From the NCBI GenBank assembly GCA_029204225.1, contig CM055096.1, positions 33,796,571 to 33,860,570 on the forward strand: a stretch of DNA of 64,000 bases, read 5' to 3'. Positions 11,111 through 22,457 of the stretch are shown piece after piece; position 1 is the stretch's first letter; every line of letters starts with the position of its first letter. The notes under the pieces were generated by a model. That model saw only the letters and a list, made by a program, of their open reading frames with translations. It searched no databases and was not told the origin of the DNA. A program made the position numbers and the translations under genes. This stretch comes from Diphasiastrum complanatum (Eukaryota > Streptophyta > Lycopodiopsida > Lycopodiales > Lycopodiaceae).

Positions 11111-12318
11111 ATAATGCAGGATTGGATTCAATTGTAAATATAGCTACAACCATTTTGGAAAATCTGATTAATCTTGTAGATACTATTCTTCCTCCTCCTC
11201 TTTTTAAAATTTTTTTCACATATAGATTCGGATGAATATTTGAAACTTGAGAATGACATATCTGATGTTGTTGATAGAGCAGGAATTCCATTTTGTTTCA
11301 GATTAGAGGAACTTGATTTTAGCATAAATTTTAGGACTATTGATTGTTTGGATCTGAAAAATAGACGGGCTTCTATCAATGATCCTATGATAGAGTCTAG
11401 GGTTCAACTCTTGCAATTTGACATTGCAAGGGATTCAAGCCGAGAAGTCTTAGTTCTCAGCAAGTTTTTCCTTCAGTCCATAAAGGAGAAAAATGACACC
11501 TTGGTAGAGTGTCTATTTAGTGGATGCACACCACTCATGAAATACCTAGTTGTGCCATATCATACTAAGTAGGACAATTTATATGCTTCTTGTTGTTAGC
11601 TTTATCATTGGCATTCAAATTTGGAAATATTTCTCATAATTGCATCTAATGGACTGTCTATTTTATTTTGCAGTGAGCACGGGAGCTTAAACATGATCTC
11701 TTTCACAAGATCTGTAGATAATGTAATTAAACTAGTTTTTTTTGTGTAAAGATGAACTCAACTAGTAATACGCATAAGGATATTGACTCAATCATGCCGA
11801 CAATCTGTAAATACATTCCAATAGAAAATGCCAAGGCAGGAAAATGCGATATCATCAGTCTAGAGGTAAATCTTGTCCATCTCACCAACATTTTAAAATC
11901 AAAATTCTAATGTATTCTATTCATTGTGTGGTTTCCTTCATTCATATATTGTGTGCTGAAATTTTTGCAGTCACTCCAGCAAAATGATTCATTTAGCTGT
12001 GGGTGATACATTTTGTATAATGCAAAATCATTTTTTGAGTGGACCTTCAGCAGGATGTTGATAATTCAAAGGTAATTTATTTTGTTAATTCTTGATTTTG
12101 GAATCGTGATTATTTTTTTTATTTTGTAAATTTTCTAACCATAACTAATACATGAATATTCTATCTTGTAGTTTACGATTTGTGAATACACAGCAGCCCA
12201 GCAGGTGTACAGATTCAGAAAAGAAATTACCCTGAGCATATTGGTGAGAGCAAGGCTTCAACCACCCCCTGATGATAATGGTGCTATTGATGATGTTATT
12301 ATAGTAAATAAAGATTAA
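11074..12318 (+). pseudogene. Decayed multi-exon gene with a Ulp1/C48 cysteine-protease-like C-terminus
   Basis: Exon-like frames run 11074-11220 and 11232-11572 (LENDISDVVDRAGIPFCF, then SSREVLVLSKFFLQSIKEKN). They continue at 11752-11865 (donor gtaaat), 11971-12071 (acceptor atttttgcag) and 12172-12318, which ends in TAA. The 11971 exon reads SLQQNDSFSCG, a TGA, then YILYNAKSFFEWTF. Ulp1/SENP peptidases carry QQ-N-(x)-DCG-(x)-L-(x)-A around the catalytic Cys, so this fits well. The last exon (QQVYRFRKEITLSIL) is like the closing helix of that fold. I could not find the catalytic His/Asp block, so the assignment rests on the Cys motif. Ulp1 genes travel with several plant DNA transposon groups, which fits the other decayed frames nearby. 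Confidence 0.45.
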
Positions 12319-12879
12319 AAAAAATATAGATAGCACAGGACAAACATAGATACAAAATGTATAGAGTTGATAGGAACATATACAAGTATATATCAAATGC
12401 AGTTCCATTTTCTTGAATTTGAGAGCTCAAAAAACATCAGCTCCTATCTTTTTCACAGCTATAACAAGACAAATATTAGTGAATGTGTCATTGCAAATTA
12501 TGCCATTTTCCTTAAGTGTGTACTATTTTGAACTGGCGATAAACATAGAGTACTTATGAGTCTTCCGTTGATGATGAATCTGAAATAAGTGGATAGATTG
12601 GTTTGTAATAGCATGAGCTATGCTATGATATAATCAAGGCTCCAATGCTCTTCCACCTCAATAATAATAAAAATTATTTGTTGTGTATAATGCTTATCTC
12701 CTTTCAGTTTGTGTGACCATTCATTTGGAAGTCTTGATCTAGTGGTATCCATATACCATTAGATTTTTTGAATCTTTGATAGCTAAATGTGAGAAAGAGT
12801 ATGTGTTTTTCGATATATTATGGAAGATCATTGACAACTTTTTTATCGTGCATTCTATATCATTATTTGTTTTACTATC

Positions 12880-13337
12880 CTAGCCTTGATCCATGAGATC
12901 TGACAAAATCTCATCTGATAAGTCCTTGCAAATAAATAAAGTTGATGTCCTTTGAACACTTGCACTTGAGAAAAAATCAACAAATATATGTGATGAGAGA
13001 AACCAACTTAGGGGAACTATTTTCGAATCTATACTTATCTTCATGACATTTCTAACATCCAAGAGTAGCTTGCATCTGAAGGATTCAGAAACAATACTGT
13101 CAGGAGTAAGCCACTCATCACACTGGAAACTTGGCAATGAAATTGCTTCAAGCTTGCCAAAACTCCCATCTGTTTGTGGTAAATATGAAGATTCATAAAA
13201 ATATATACTACTATCTGCAAGCTCCTTTGGACTTCTTCCTCTGTATTACAACTTTTCAACGTCGGAGTGAATCACATCCAATATTCCTGCAAGTGATTGT
13301 GTTGGCTCCCATTCACTTATGTTTGATGGATATAAAT
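12880..13337 (-). pseudogene. Exon of an unidentified gene with one premature stop
   Basis: On the minus strand a strong acceptor (tttttcttctttcag) opens a frame at 13337. It runs about 152 codons to a TAG at 12880, broken once by an in-frame TAA after VIHSDVEKL. It contains SNISEWEPTQSLAGILDV, DSFQCDEW-like polar stretches (exact text FQCDEWLTPDSIVSESFRC) and LFICKDLSDEILSDLMDQG. I recognise no domain. It converges tail to tail with the Ulp1-like gene and is abutted on its upstream side by the copia fragment at 13447, so earlier exons may be lost. Confidence 0.38.
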
Positions 13338-13446
13338 CTGAAAGAAGAAAAACATTGAATAATTTAAATCGTAATCTGAAGAGTTTCAATTAAAAAAAAA
13401 CTATGATTGCAGTAAAGTGCATACATTTTAACAAATCTGATATAGA

Positions 13447-14589
13447 GTGACCTCCAGGAGTTGTCTTGAACTCCAAAAGTTTTGCTTTCCGGGATTAGTA
13501 TTTCTTTTTATTCCAAATGTTCTTCATGTTCCAAATCTTACCAAAAATCTACTTTTCATTATTAGAATCGTTGATTTGGGCCATACATTCGAATTTGATT
13601 CTAACAAGTTCAATATTAGAAAAAAGTAGAAAGGAACTTGCACTTGGAAAGAGGCAAGTCAATTTTTATAAGCTTAGTCATTGCAACTTTTGACTAATCA
13701 AGCTCTATCTACTTCTACTTTGGAAGATGCAGATTTAATGTGGCATTATAGAATGGGGAATGTCAATTTTATTTGTCCTTGTTTCAAGTCTAATTTGCAA
13801 CACACATCCAAAGGTGTGTTAGATATTGTGAATAGTGACTTATGTGGACCCATGTATACTCTCTCGATAGGGGGAGCAAAATACTTTTTGATCTTCATTG
13901 ACGATTGTTCGAGGACGACAATAGCCTATTTTCTGAAGAAGAAATCAAAAGCCCTCAAGTATTTTCATCAATTCAAACATGAAGTTGAGAATCAAAATAA
14001 TAAGAAAATCAAGACAATTCGAACTAATGGTGGAGGCGAAGTCATTCGACTGAACTCAAATATTACTACAAAACTCATGGCATTCTTTTGTGGTATACCA
14101 CCAACTATTCTCCATAGTCGAATGGAGTGGCTGAACATAGAAATCGAACACTTGTTAAAACTGTGAAAAGTATGATTCTACATGTAGGATGATCAAAGAT
14201 ATTTTGGATAGAAGTCGTCTTGAGAGCTATGTAATTTCAGAATCTACTTACAATCAAACTCTGAGACTTAGTTGACAAAATACCCAAAGATGTGTGGACA
14301 GGTTCAAAACCTTCGGTAAGGAATCTTCAAATTTTTGGTTGTATCACTTCCACATAGACTCCAGCAAAACTTTGTAACTACTAGGTCTGAGTCTATCTTT
14401 GTTGGATACTCTTTGAATCATAAAGCTTATAAGATTTACAATCTAGTGACTAAGAAGATTACTTTTAATAGAGATGTTATCTTTCTCGGAGATTCGTTTC
14501 TCAATGTCAAGGGAAAGCAGGAAGTTACAGATGTCAAATCAATTCTTGATATTGCATCAAATTCGAATAACGACTCTACTCCAAATTAA
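13447..14589 (+). pseudogene. Copia protease-end/integrase fragment
   Basis: Frames in order show VLHVPNLTKNLLF (end of the protease/pre-integrase spacer), an integrase core with NSDLCGP, FIDDCSR and IRTNGGGEV, and then FVGYSLNHKAYKIY of the post-integrase linker. The second catalytic Asp is Asn in IRTNGGGE. Frames break near 13630, 14166 and 14330. No reverse transcriptase follows; the fragment ends at the LTR that starts at 14618. Confidence 0.75.
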
Positions 14590-14617
14590 TGATTGAGAAG
14601 ACAACTTGACATAGTCG

Positions 14618-14693
14618 TGTTGGAACCTTAGGAGCAACTATCTACACTTTGATTGTCACCACTTGCAATCACCGATTCCAAACAAGCGGAAGC

Positions 14694-14728
<35 letters not shown>

Positions 14729-15057
14729 GAAAGGAGGAGGAGCAAAGAACACCAAAGCTTGTCGTTACAACTCACTAGTTCTCATTCCAAAAATGATGAT
14801 AAGTACAATGGAAATTTTTGGGTCACCAAAGGACCATAATAAATTCGAAACTTATCTACTCAAATACTACACTACTTTTTATGATTTTTCTTAATAATGA
14901 CTTGCTCGTTGCACATGGGTTACACCAGCCTCGTACAACACTCATATATTCACCGACACAGGCCGTCGGTGGTAGCCATATTATACAAGTTGACATATGA
15001 CTACAAAATTGGGATCATAAACAAACTTCTTACCACAAACACACATGAGTTCTAACA
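14618..15057 (-). repeat. Element X 3' LTR (minus-strand copia)
   Basis: On the minus strand it runs TGTTAGAAC...GGTTCCAACA, about 440 bp, with imperfect inverted ends. The purine-rich aagggggag lies just upstream as polypurine tract. RNase H coding sequence precedes it at 15124-15363, as expected for a 3' LTR. Confidence 0.6.
14695..14727. repeat. (AC)n microsatellite
   Basis: About 16 AC units inside the element X LTR. Confidence 0.95.
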
Positions 15058-15123
15058 CTCCCCCTTAGTAACTAGTTTGTTTACATTAATATTTAATAAA
15101 TCCCTAAACTTTTCAAATTTGCT

Positions 15124-15363
15124 TCATGCAAAAAGCTTCGTGAAAATATTGGCTAATTGTTCTTCTATAGAACAATAGATCAAATTAACTTCTTTACTTA
15201 ACACTTTTTCTCTCACAAAGTGGTACTGTGTCTCAATATGCTTTGTGCGTGCATGGAAAATAGAATTTTTAGCTATCTGTATACAACTGGTGTTATCACA
15301 AAACACTACTGTAGGATAATCCAACATAAGTGATAACTCACCAAGCATCGTCGTAAATGCCAA
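15124..15363 (-). pseudogene. Element X RNase H C-terminus (copia)
   Basis: The minus-strand frame reads VVFCDNTSCIQIAKNSIFHA, then TKHIETQYHFVREKV and EEQLANIFTKLFA, the standard copia RNase H ending. It is cut at about 15352, where the plus-strand LTR of element 3 begins. The reverse transcriptase of the same orientation resumes at 23248 on the other side of element 3, so the two may be halves of one element. Confidence 0.75.
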
Positions 15364-16122
15364 ATTTGGCCTAGATAGAACTCGAGCTATATGGATTTTT
15401 CATATCTAGTTGGTTTAATACAACTTGCATATAGGTTGTAGACTTAGAAATAGCAAAAAAAATGCTTGTAGAAACTCGTGGCATATCACATGCATTTATT
15501 GTAGGTGATCCATAGTGACATGCAAGGCATGCACAAAGTGAAATGGACACATGCATGATGATTTGTACAATTCTACCTAGAACTAGGACACTTGATAAAA
15601 GTAGGTAGAGATACATGCTTGAGATGTGACAAATGTCACTTAGGCTCTAGTTTCCACTTTAGATGTGATTGAAAGGTGGATGGATGTGATTCTACCTCAA
15701 GCTACCTCAAACTCCATAAATATCTGTAGCCATTCTCATATTTTTTTTATGAAGAACCAAAGCTTTGTAGCTATTCCATGCCATTTTGGACCTAAACCAT
15801 TTTTGCTTGATATTTCTTTCTCTTTCTCTCTCTAACTCGTGTTGAGGCTAATGCTCATACACTAATTTCTTGTACTTTTGCTCATTTATGATTCATTGCT
15901 ATCATTCTCGTGTTGAGGCTAATGCTAATGCTTTTGCTCATTTATGATTCATTGTTATCATTCTCTGATTTTTAGCATGCTAGATTGTGGTTAAGCCATA
16001 AGTTCTGTACTAGATCTTGCTATTCAATCTAGAATCAGATTATTGTGCTAATCACAAAGCTTAATAAGATCTATCATACTTGTGGATCATCCCCACACGT
16101 GTGAATTCTAGAAATTTTGTCA
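15353..16122 (+). repeat. Element 3 5' LTR, 5'-truncated
   Basis: It matches 22538-23247 from gtaaatgccaaatttgg onward and ends ttttgtca next to the primer site. It has an extra partial tandem copy of cgtgttgaggctaatgct...attctc (about 15838-15965) that the 3' LTR lacks. Confidence 0.88.
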
Positions 16123-16135
16123 TGGTATCAGAGCC
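16123..16135 (+). promoter_or_regulatory. Element 3 primer-binding site
   Basis: tggtatcagagcc directly after the 5' LTR, complementary to the initiator tRNA-Met 3' end. Confidence 0.85.
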
Positions 16136-16880
16136 AAATTGAGCTTTGCATGCTAACATCTCTGATTATACAAGAATTTGAGAGCTAATTCAAGCAAAAA
16201 TGCAGTTATACACTTTTTCTTACCTTTCTCTGAAGTGTGTTTGGATCAAATTGGATTGAAACTAAATTTTCAGGTCTAAATAGTGATAGTATAGAATTCT
16301 AGAATTCCGCACTTGTGAAAATCAGAGATTTTCAGTCCAATCTATCTCCTTGCTAGTTGATCCAAAGATAGTGGTGTTATAGCTTGATGGAAAGATTATG
16401 AAGTGTATTTTCCATAGAAATTAAAACCAAATCAATCTTATGTGTCTATTAGGAGTTATAAGCTCTTGAAGAGGGTAGGAAGAGGTCCAAAATCCGAGTG
16501 GCCACTTTTTTATTTGATTCAACCTTGCTTTGTTCTGAGTCCATTGTTTTGAACATCCTACACAAGAAACTGAAGATCGAGACTAAGTTTGAAGTAATTG
16601 AACACCTTCTGAGCCTTCTAAGTATCAATAGTGTTAGGCTTTTGAAGCATTTCAAGTACGATTCAAACTTGTCAAAGTGCCTTAAATCATTTTGAGTGTC
16701 TGATCTAGATAATCTTGTTTTGTGGAATATTTGAGATCCATCTCAAATACATTTGCAAGTTTTTAACATAGGAGGTAGCACATCCTTGAAAATACCTATA
16801 GTGAAAGAGAGCAGCAACATTAAGTCTGATTGGAACAGGTCAAATATATTGTTGTCCAATAACTAAGAAGTCTTCATATA

Positions 16881-19205
16881 ATGGCACCTTTGGGAGGATA
16901 TCTCCTAGAAGCAAATGAAAGACTAAATACTTCTAATTACTCGATTTGGAAGTTTAGAATGGAGTCTATGGTCAAGAAAGAGAAGGCTATTGGCCTTCCA
17001 AAGTCACTTTTCAAAGATTTCAAGCTTTGGGAGGCTTGTGCTATTGCAAAATCACATAGAAAGCCATATCAAAAGTCTTTTATCAAGACTACTCAAACTT
17101 TGGAGCTTATACACTCAGATGTTCATTTTTCTTCTTCTAAAAGTATTGGTGGTGCAACATGTTTTGTCACCTTTATTGATGACTTTGCAAGATATACTTG
17201 GTTGTACCTACTTTCTTCAAAAGCTATGGTAATTGATCACTTTTAATCTTCAAAGCTTATGTTGAGAAGTAGTTTTCTTTCAAAGTTAAAGCTTTAAGAT
17301 GTGATGGAGGAGGTGAATACATCTCCAACAAGTTTTATGAATATTGTGAAGGTGAAGGAATAAAGAGAGAGTTTTCTTGTGCTTATTCTCCATCTCAAAA
17401 TGGAGTTGTTGAGAGGAAAAATCGATCTTTATGTGAATGTGCTAAAGCAATCCGAGTTGAAGCTTCTTTGCCTATTGAATATTGGGGTGAAGCAATTACT
17501 CGTGCAAACTATTTGTGCAATAGATTACCTCACAATGCACTTGCTGGAAAATCACCATATGAAGCCTTGTTTAAGAAAAAAACTAATGTAGATCACCTTA
17601 GAGTTTTTGGATGTGCTTGCTTTGTTAATGTACCCTTGAGAACAAGTAAAAGAGATGATCCTAATTCTATTAAAGGGATCATGGTTGGATATTCATCCAA
17701 CAAGAAAGCTTATAGAATCTATGTTCCCTCTACCTCAACCACAATTGAGAGTAGGGATATTATATTCCATGAGGATCAAAAATACATTTTTGAGGAGGCC
17801 GAGTTCAAAGATTCTCAAAAAGATACTCCAATCATCACCCTTGAAGACTATCATGGAGAGATGGGGCCGAGAATTGAGGAGGAGTCACCTCAAATGTTTT
17901 CACCAAGGAGATCTCAAAGAGAAAGATCCGAGCCTAGGAGGCTTACATATGAAGATAGAGGCAAGCAAGTGGAACTTTCACATGAAGAGCCAAAGGATGT
18001 ATATGATGCACTCAATTCGAATGAATGGTTTCTTGCCATGAAGGAGGAATATGATGCTTTGATAGCCAACAAGACATGAGAACTTGTGGATCTTCCATCC
18101 AACAAGCACACCATTGGTTGCAAGTGGGTTTTTTGAGTCAAGTATAATCAAGGTGGCACAATCAACAAGTACAAGGCAAGGCTTTGTGCAAAGGGTTTTG
18201 CTCAAGTTTATGGACTTGATTGTGATGAGACTTTTGCTCTAGTTGCAAAGATGGTATCAATTAGAATCATAATTTCTATTGCATGTTTTTCAATTGGAAA
18301 CTTTTCCAACTAGATGTCTCTAATGCATTTTCAAATGGATATCTAGAAGAAGAGATTTATATGGATTGACAGCCTATTGGGTTCATTCATGACAAAGACA
18401 AAGTTTGCTTGCTCTTCAAAAGTCTATATGGACTAAAACAAGCTCCAAGGTCATGGTATTCTCAACTTAACACCTTTCTTGAGTCACTAGGATTTAATCT
18501 TAGTAACTATGATCCTTCCTTGTATGCCAAGTTTTTTGATAGAGATATTATCATCTTTCTTATTCATGTTGATGATATCATTGTAATAGGAAGTTGTATC
18601 AAGTTAGTTGAGGAAACCAAGGTTGCACTTGGAAAAGAGTTCAAGATGCAAGATCTTGGAAAACTTCACTACATATTAGGACTAGAGATTGACTTTCTTA
18701 AAGATAAAGCTTTTATAGGTCAATCTAAGTATGCTCTTTCAATGTTAAAAAAGTTCAATATTTTAGATTGTAAGAGTATAGAAACTCCTATGGAGCAAAT
18801 TGTAAAAGACCCTAACAAAGGTGATGAAAGATCCTTTGTGGACATCACTCTTTTTAGGAATCTTATAGGCTCCTTAATTTGGCTCACAATAACTAGACCT
18901 GACATAAGTTTTAGTGTTCATAAGTTGAGCTAAGCAATGCAAAATCCAACTATTCATCATTGGAAAATGGCCAAGAGAGTGCTTAGATACATATCTTCAA
19001 CTTTTGACTATGGTTTATTGTATAAAAGTAAAGATCTTTCTATAGTTGGCTATTCTGACTCAGATTCTGCAAGTGATAGAGCAGATCGAAAATCTACAAG
19101 TGCTTATGTCATATATCTTGGAGGAAACTTGATATCTCGGCTTTCCAAAACACAAGATACTGTATCACTCTCAACTTGTGAAGCTGAGTATAAGGCAGTC
19201 ACACT
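16881..19205 (+). pseudogene. Element 3 gag-integrase-RT remains
   Basis: ATG 16881 starts a Gag N-terminus (NYSIWKFRMESMV). It passes in frame straight into the pre-integrase region (KEKAIGLPKS, CEACAIAK-like), so most of gag and all of protease are missing. The integrase core follows (HSDVHF). A frameshift near 17245 and TAG at 17270 come next, then the linker (17468-18079) with TGA at 18077. Further breaks are TGA near 18134, a one-base shift near 18290 and TGA near 18367. Reverse transcriptase resumes at 18409 with HVDDII in place of YVDD, then TAA at 18931, then RNase H up to CEAEYKAV, where element 4 interrupts it. Confidence 0.85.
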
Positions 19206-19473
19206 TAGAATTTGCTTCGAACAGGAACACAGATCATGCTACACAGTAACACAGACAGAAAACACTCTCCACACCAAGCTCACGTAGCAACTATATTTCT
19301 CAAAATGAAATTACACTATACATATAGTTGTTCACTCACACAACCCATGCATGACCCAGGTTGCCGTTGGCGGGACGCGTGTCCCATCGACTTGCCTCGT
19401 GGCGAGGCCAACTGACCCTTATCAACTGATAGGACCCACAGTACAGTAACACAATGATTCTACTTTAATTCTA
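19206..19473 (-). repeat. Element 4 3' LTR
   Basis: 268 bp, collinear with 21869-22107. The purine tract (minus strand aagggagagag) follows at 19475-19487. Confidence 0.82.
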
Positions 19474-19530
19474 ACTCTCTCCCTTAAAGTAGAGTCTACT
19501 TTTTATACAATCATATACATAGCTTTAATG

Positions 19531-19861
19531 TCAACAAACTTTAAGTATAGAAAACTTTGATCTAAACTTATCAATATTTTCTCCAACAAGTGGCTTAGTG
19601 AAAATATCAGCTAGTTGTTCTTCTGTACTACAATGAACAACATGAATTTCAAAACTCAGCAGCCTATCACATATAAAGTGATACTGAATCTCAATGTGTT
19701 TGGTTCTCGCATGGAACACTAGACTCTTTGCTAGTTGAATGCCACTCTGACTGTCGCTATGTAAAATTGTGGGATTTTTCTGCTTCATGCCAACTTCTTC
19801 CAAGATTTGTCTCAACCATATAGCTTCATGTGCTGCACTACACATTGCCTTATACTCTGCT
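19531..19861 (-). pseudogene. Element 4 RNase H C-terminus
   Basis: The minus-strand frame reads CSAAHEAIWLRQILEEVG, LHSDSQSGIQLAKSLVFHA and EEQLADIFTKPL, the copia RNase H ending. It joins at about 19862 directly to integrase sequence, so the reverse transcriptase and the first half of RNase H are deleted. Confidence 0.85.
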
Positions 19862-21453
19862 TACATCCAAAGATTCGCAAGTGGTTCACCTTTGGCTTCT
19901 TCTTTGTGAATGCTTTCTCAGGTGTTATTTTTGGTATGGCAATGGTAGAACTTCTATTTTGAAGATAGACTATCGTACTACATGCTTCTGACCAAAAATC
20001 TTTTGGCAGTTTCATCTCAGCTAGCATAGATCTAGCACTTTTCACAATTGTACGATTCTTGCGCTCAGCTACACCATTTAGAGCAGGAGTATGAGCTTGC
20101 GTAAATTGTCTTTTAATCCCACATTGATCACAAAGATCATTGAAGTCATTAGACTTGTACTCACCTCCACTATCTGATCTTAGGACTTTGATCTTCCTAC
20201 CTGTCTGATTTTCGACCAATGCTTTGAAGCTCTTGAAATTGTCAAATGCATCCGATTTCTTCTTCAAGAAGTAGATCCACGTCTTACGTGACATATCATC
20301 AATAAAGGTCATGAAATAGAAGGCTTTACCTAGGGACATGGTCCTCATAGGCCCGCATATCTGTGTGGATTAAATCCAGGATGTTCTTTACTCTTGCAAC
20401 ACCACCTTTATTGAACTTCTCTTGATGATGCTTCTCATATACACATGATTCGCACATCGATTTCAAGTGGTCTTCTATAGTAGGCGATCCTGTTACCATC
20501 TCCAATTCCCTCATCAAACTGAGGCTTCCTAAGTTCAAGTGACTAAGCCTCTTATGCCACAACTCATTTTGTGATGGAATAGACGATACAAGTCCATGCT
20601 GCCTCTTGATTGTAGCATTCAACCTGTACAATTTTGTATTGGGCTCTCTTACTCCATCCGCAATAACTTTGAACTTTTGGTTCACATCCTTCACAAAGCT
20701 ACGATCATGGGCAGATTCTACTTTCAACTTTTGATCAGTAATGACTCCAACAGAAAGTAGATTTTTCTTCAAACCTGGTACGTAAAGTACCTCCCTGATC
20801 ATCCTACTTTTGCCATCAAGTAGTTGGATTGAAACAGTGCCTATCCCCTTGATCTTGCACACATCACCATTTGCTTGTGAAACGGATGTTCCATTATCCA
20901 ACACTTTCAAGCTACTGAACCAATTCTTGTTACCTGTCATGTGTCTTGTGGCTCCCGAGTCAACATACCATGCTTGATCATCTTGATTAGATGACAATGC
21001 AGATATGAAGATGCTAGAGTCTTCAATCTCACCCTCATCGACAAGGTTACCTACTTGCTTTGGTTTTCCCTTGCCTTGTTCCACCAGGAATTTGCAACAT
21101 TCACTCTTCCAATGGCCCTTTTTACCACAATGGAAGCACTTGCCTTTCTTTTTGGTCTTACTGGAAGATCCCTCATCCTCCTGATTCTTGGCAAATTGTT
21201 GTTTAGACTTCAAAATGCTACATGTTTCTCTTGGTTCTTCGCGCGAGCAAGCTCGCGACCTCCTCCATCTCTCTCTCTTCCACAGGTTGTAGCTATGGCT
21301 GCCCTCAAAGAATCGAACTAGCACCCTCACGCTTCCACAGCCAGTCACGGCCTTCTCAGGTCTGATTTGCACTTCTAGGGGGCCCTCCTCTGGAACTTCA
21401 CAGCTTCCAAAAAGGTCCAAAATGGAGAGAAATCTGCTTTCTTGAGCTTTCAA
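19862..21453 (-). pseudogene. Element 4 gag end, protease and integrase
   Basis: The minus-strand order is a zinc knuckle (CFHCGKKGHWKSEC), protease (WYVDSGATRHMTG), pre-integrase (LWHKRLSHLNLGSL), a frameshift near 20340 and an integrase core (FIDDMSRKTW, LRSDSGGEY, AERKNR). It ends at RIFGCK, where RNase H sequence follows at once. The first two thirds of gag are absent: the frame upstream of the knuckle is unrelated leader sequence. The three functional blocks missing here are largely those kept by element 5. Confidence 0.85.
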
Positions 21454-21852
21454 ACCCTAGGCCAGGGTTTTTCTCATAAAACTACTCTTGGCTTACTATT
21501 CACAGTCTTCTGATAGGGTTATCCTCTTCCTTTGAGGTTGCCCTATTGCTGGAAAGCTGATGCTTCAATCCATTTGTCAAATGGTGTCTGATTGAATGCA
21601 CACTGACTGCAAACACCAAGTAGCCTTCTTTCAAAATTTCAAAATTCCGTTTGTTGAGGTTCTGATTCAGCCAACAACTCTTGTCTCTGAATCCTCACAT
21701 AGTCTCAAGCTCACCAAGCTTCTGTGTGTTAAACTCTCTCCACCAATGCTTCTCCTTCCGTCTTCAACCCGCCCTGAACCCCGAACTCTCAGAAGACAAT
21801 TCTCCCGAAGCTCTCTTCAACGGCGATGCTGTACTATGTACACTCCCTGTAC

Positions 21853-21865
21853 GGCTCTGATACCA
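21853..21865 (-). promoter_or_regulatory. Element 4 primer-binding site
   Basis: The plus strand reads ggctctgatacca, that is TGGTATCAGAGCC on the minus strand. Three bases (AGT) separate it from the LTR end. Confidence 0.8.
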
Positions 21866-21868
21866 ACT

Positions 21869-22107
21869 TAGAATTTGCTTCGAACAGAAACACAGATCAT
21901 GCTACACAGTAACACAGACAGAAAACACTCACCACACCAAGCTTACGTAACAACTGTATTTCTCAAAATGAAACTTACACTGTACATATAGTTGTTCACT
22001 CAGGCAACCCATGCATGACCCAGGTTGTCGTTAGCGAGACGAATGTCCCGTCGACTTGCCTTGTGGTGAGGCCAACTGATCCTTATCAACTGATAGCACC
22101 CATTCTA
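21869..22107 (-). repeat. Element 4 5' LTR
   Basis: 239 bp. Relative to the 3' LTR it lacks about 30 bp near its outer end (the cagtacagtaacacaatg region). Confidence 0.82.
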
Positions 22108-22443
22108 ACTCTCATTACTACAACAAGGGAAGTGCTTTGGATCAAAAGGTTGCTAGTGGAACGAAAGATAATCATGGAAGATGATCTACCTATGATCATG
22201 TGTGACAACATTTCAACCCAAGCCCTTGCCAACAATCCGATATTCCATGCAAGGAGCAAACACATCAAAGTTGCACATCACTTCGTGAGAGAGAAGCTCA
22301 TTGGAGGGGAAATCTACTTGGAGCACATCGACACATCATCTTGTATTGCAGATTTGCTTACCAAACCTTTGAGCAAGAGTTCTTTCATCAAGCATAGAGC
22401 CAATCTTGGAGTAATACCAAGATCCATGTTCAAGTCAATATAG
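22108..22443 (+). pseudogene. Element 3 RNase H C-terminus
   Basis: The frame resumes after element 4 with TTTREVLWIKRLLVE, MCDNISTQALANNPIFHA and HHFVREKLIGGEIYLEH, closely matching the end of element 1 Pol, and stops at 22441. The tract ttaggag and the 3' LTR follow. Confidence 0.88.
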
Positions 22444-22457
22444 ATTGTTTTTAGGAG

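Larger units (their letters stand above)
19206..22107 (-). mobile_element. Element 4: internally deleted copia element nested in element 3
   Basis: LTRs at 19206-19473 and 21869-22107 flank a primer site, partial gag-protease-integrase and an RNase H tail. Flanking 5-mers acact (19201-19205) and actct (22108-22112) form a target duplication with one mismatch. Outside it the RNase H frame of element 3 resumes. The LTR ends read TAGAAT...ATTCTA instead of TG...CA. Confidence 0.85.
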
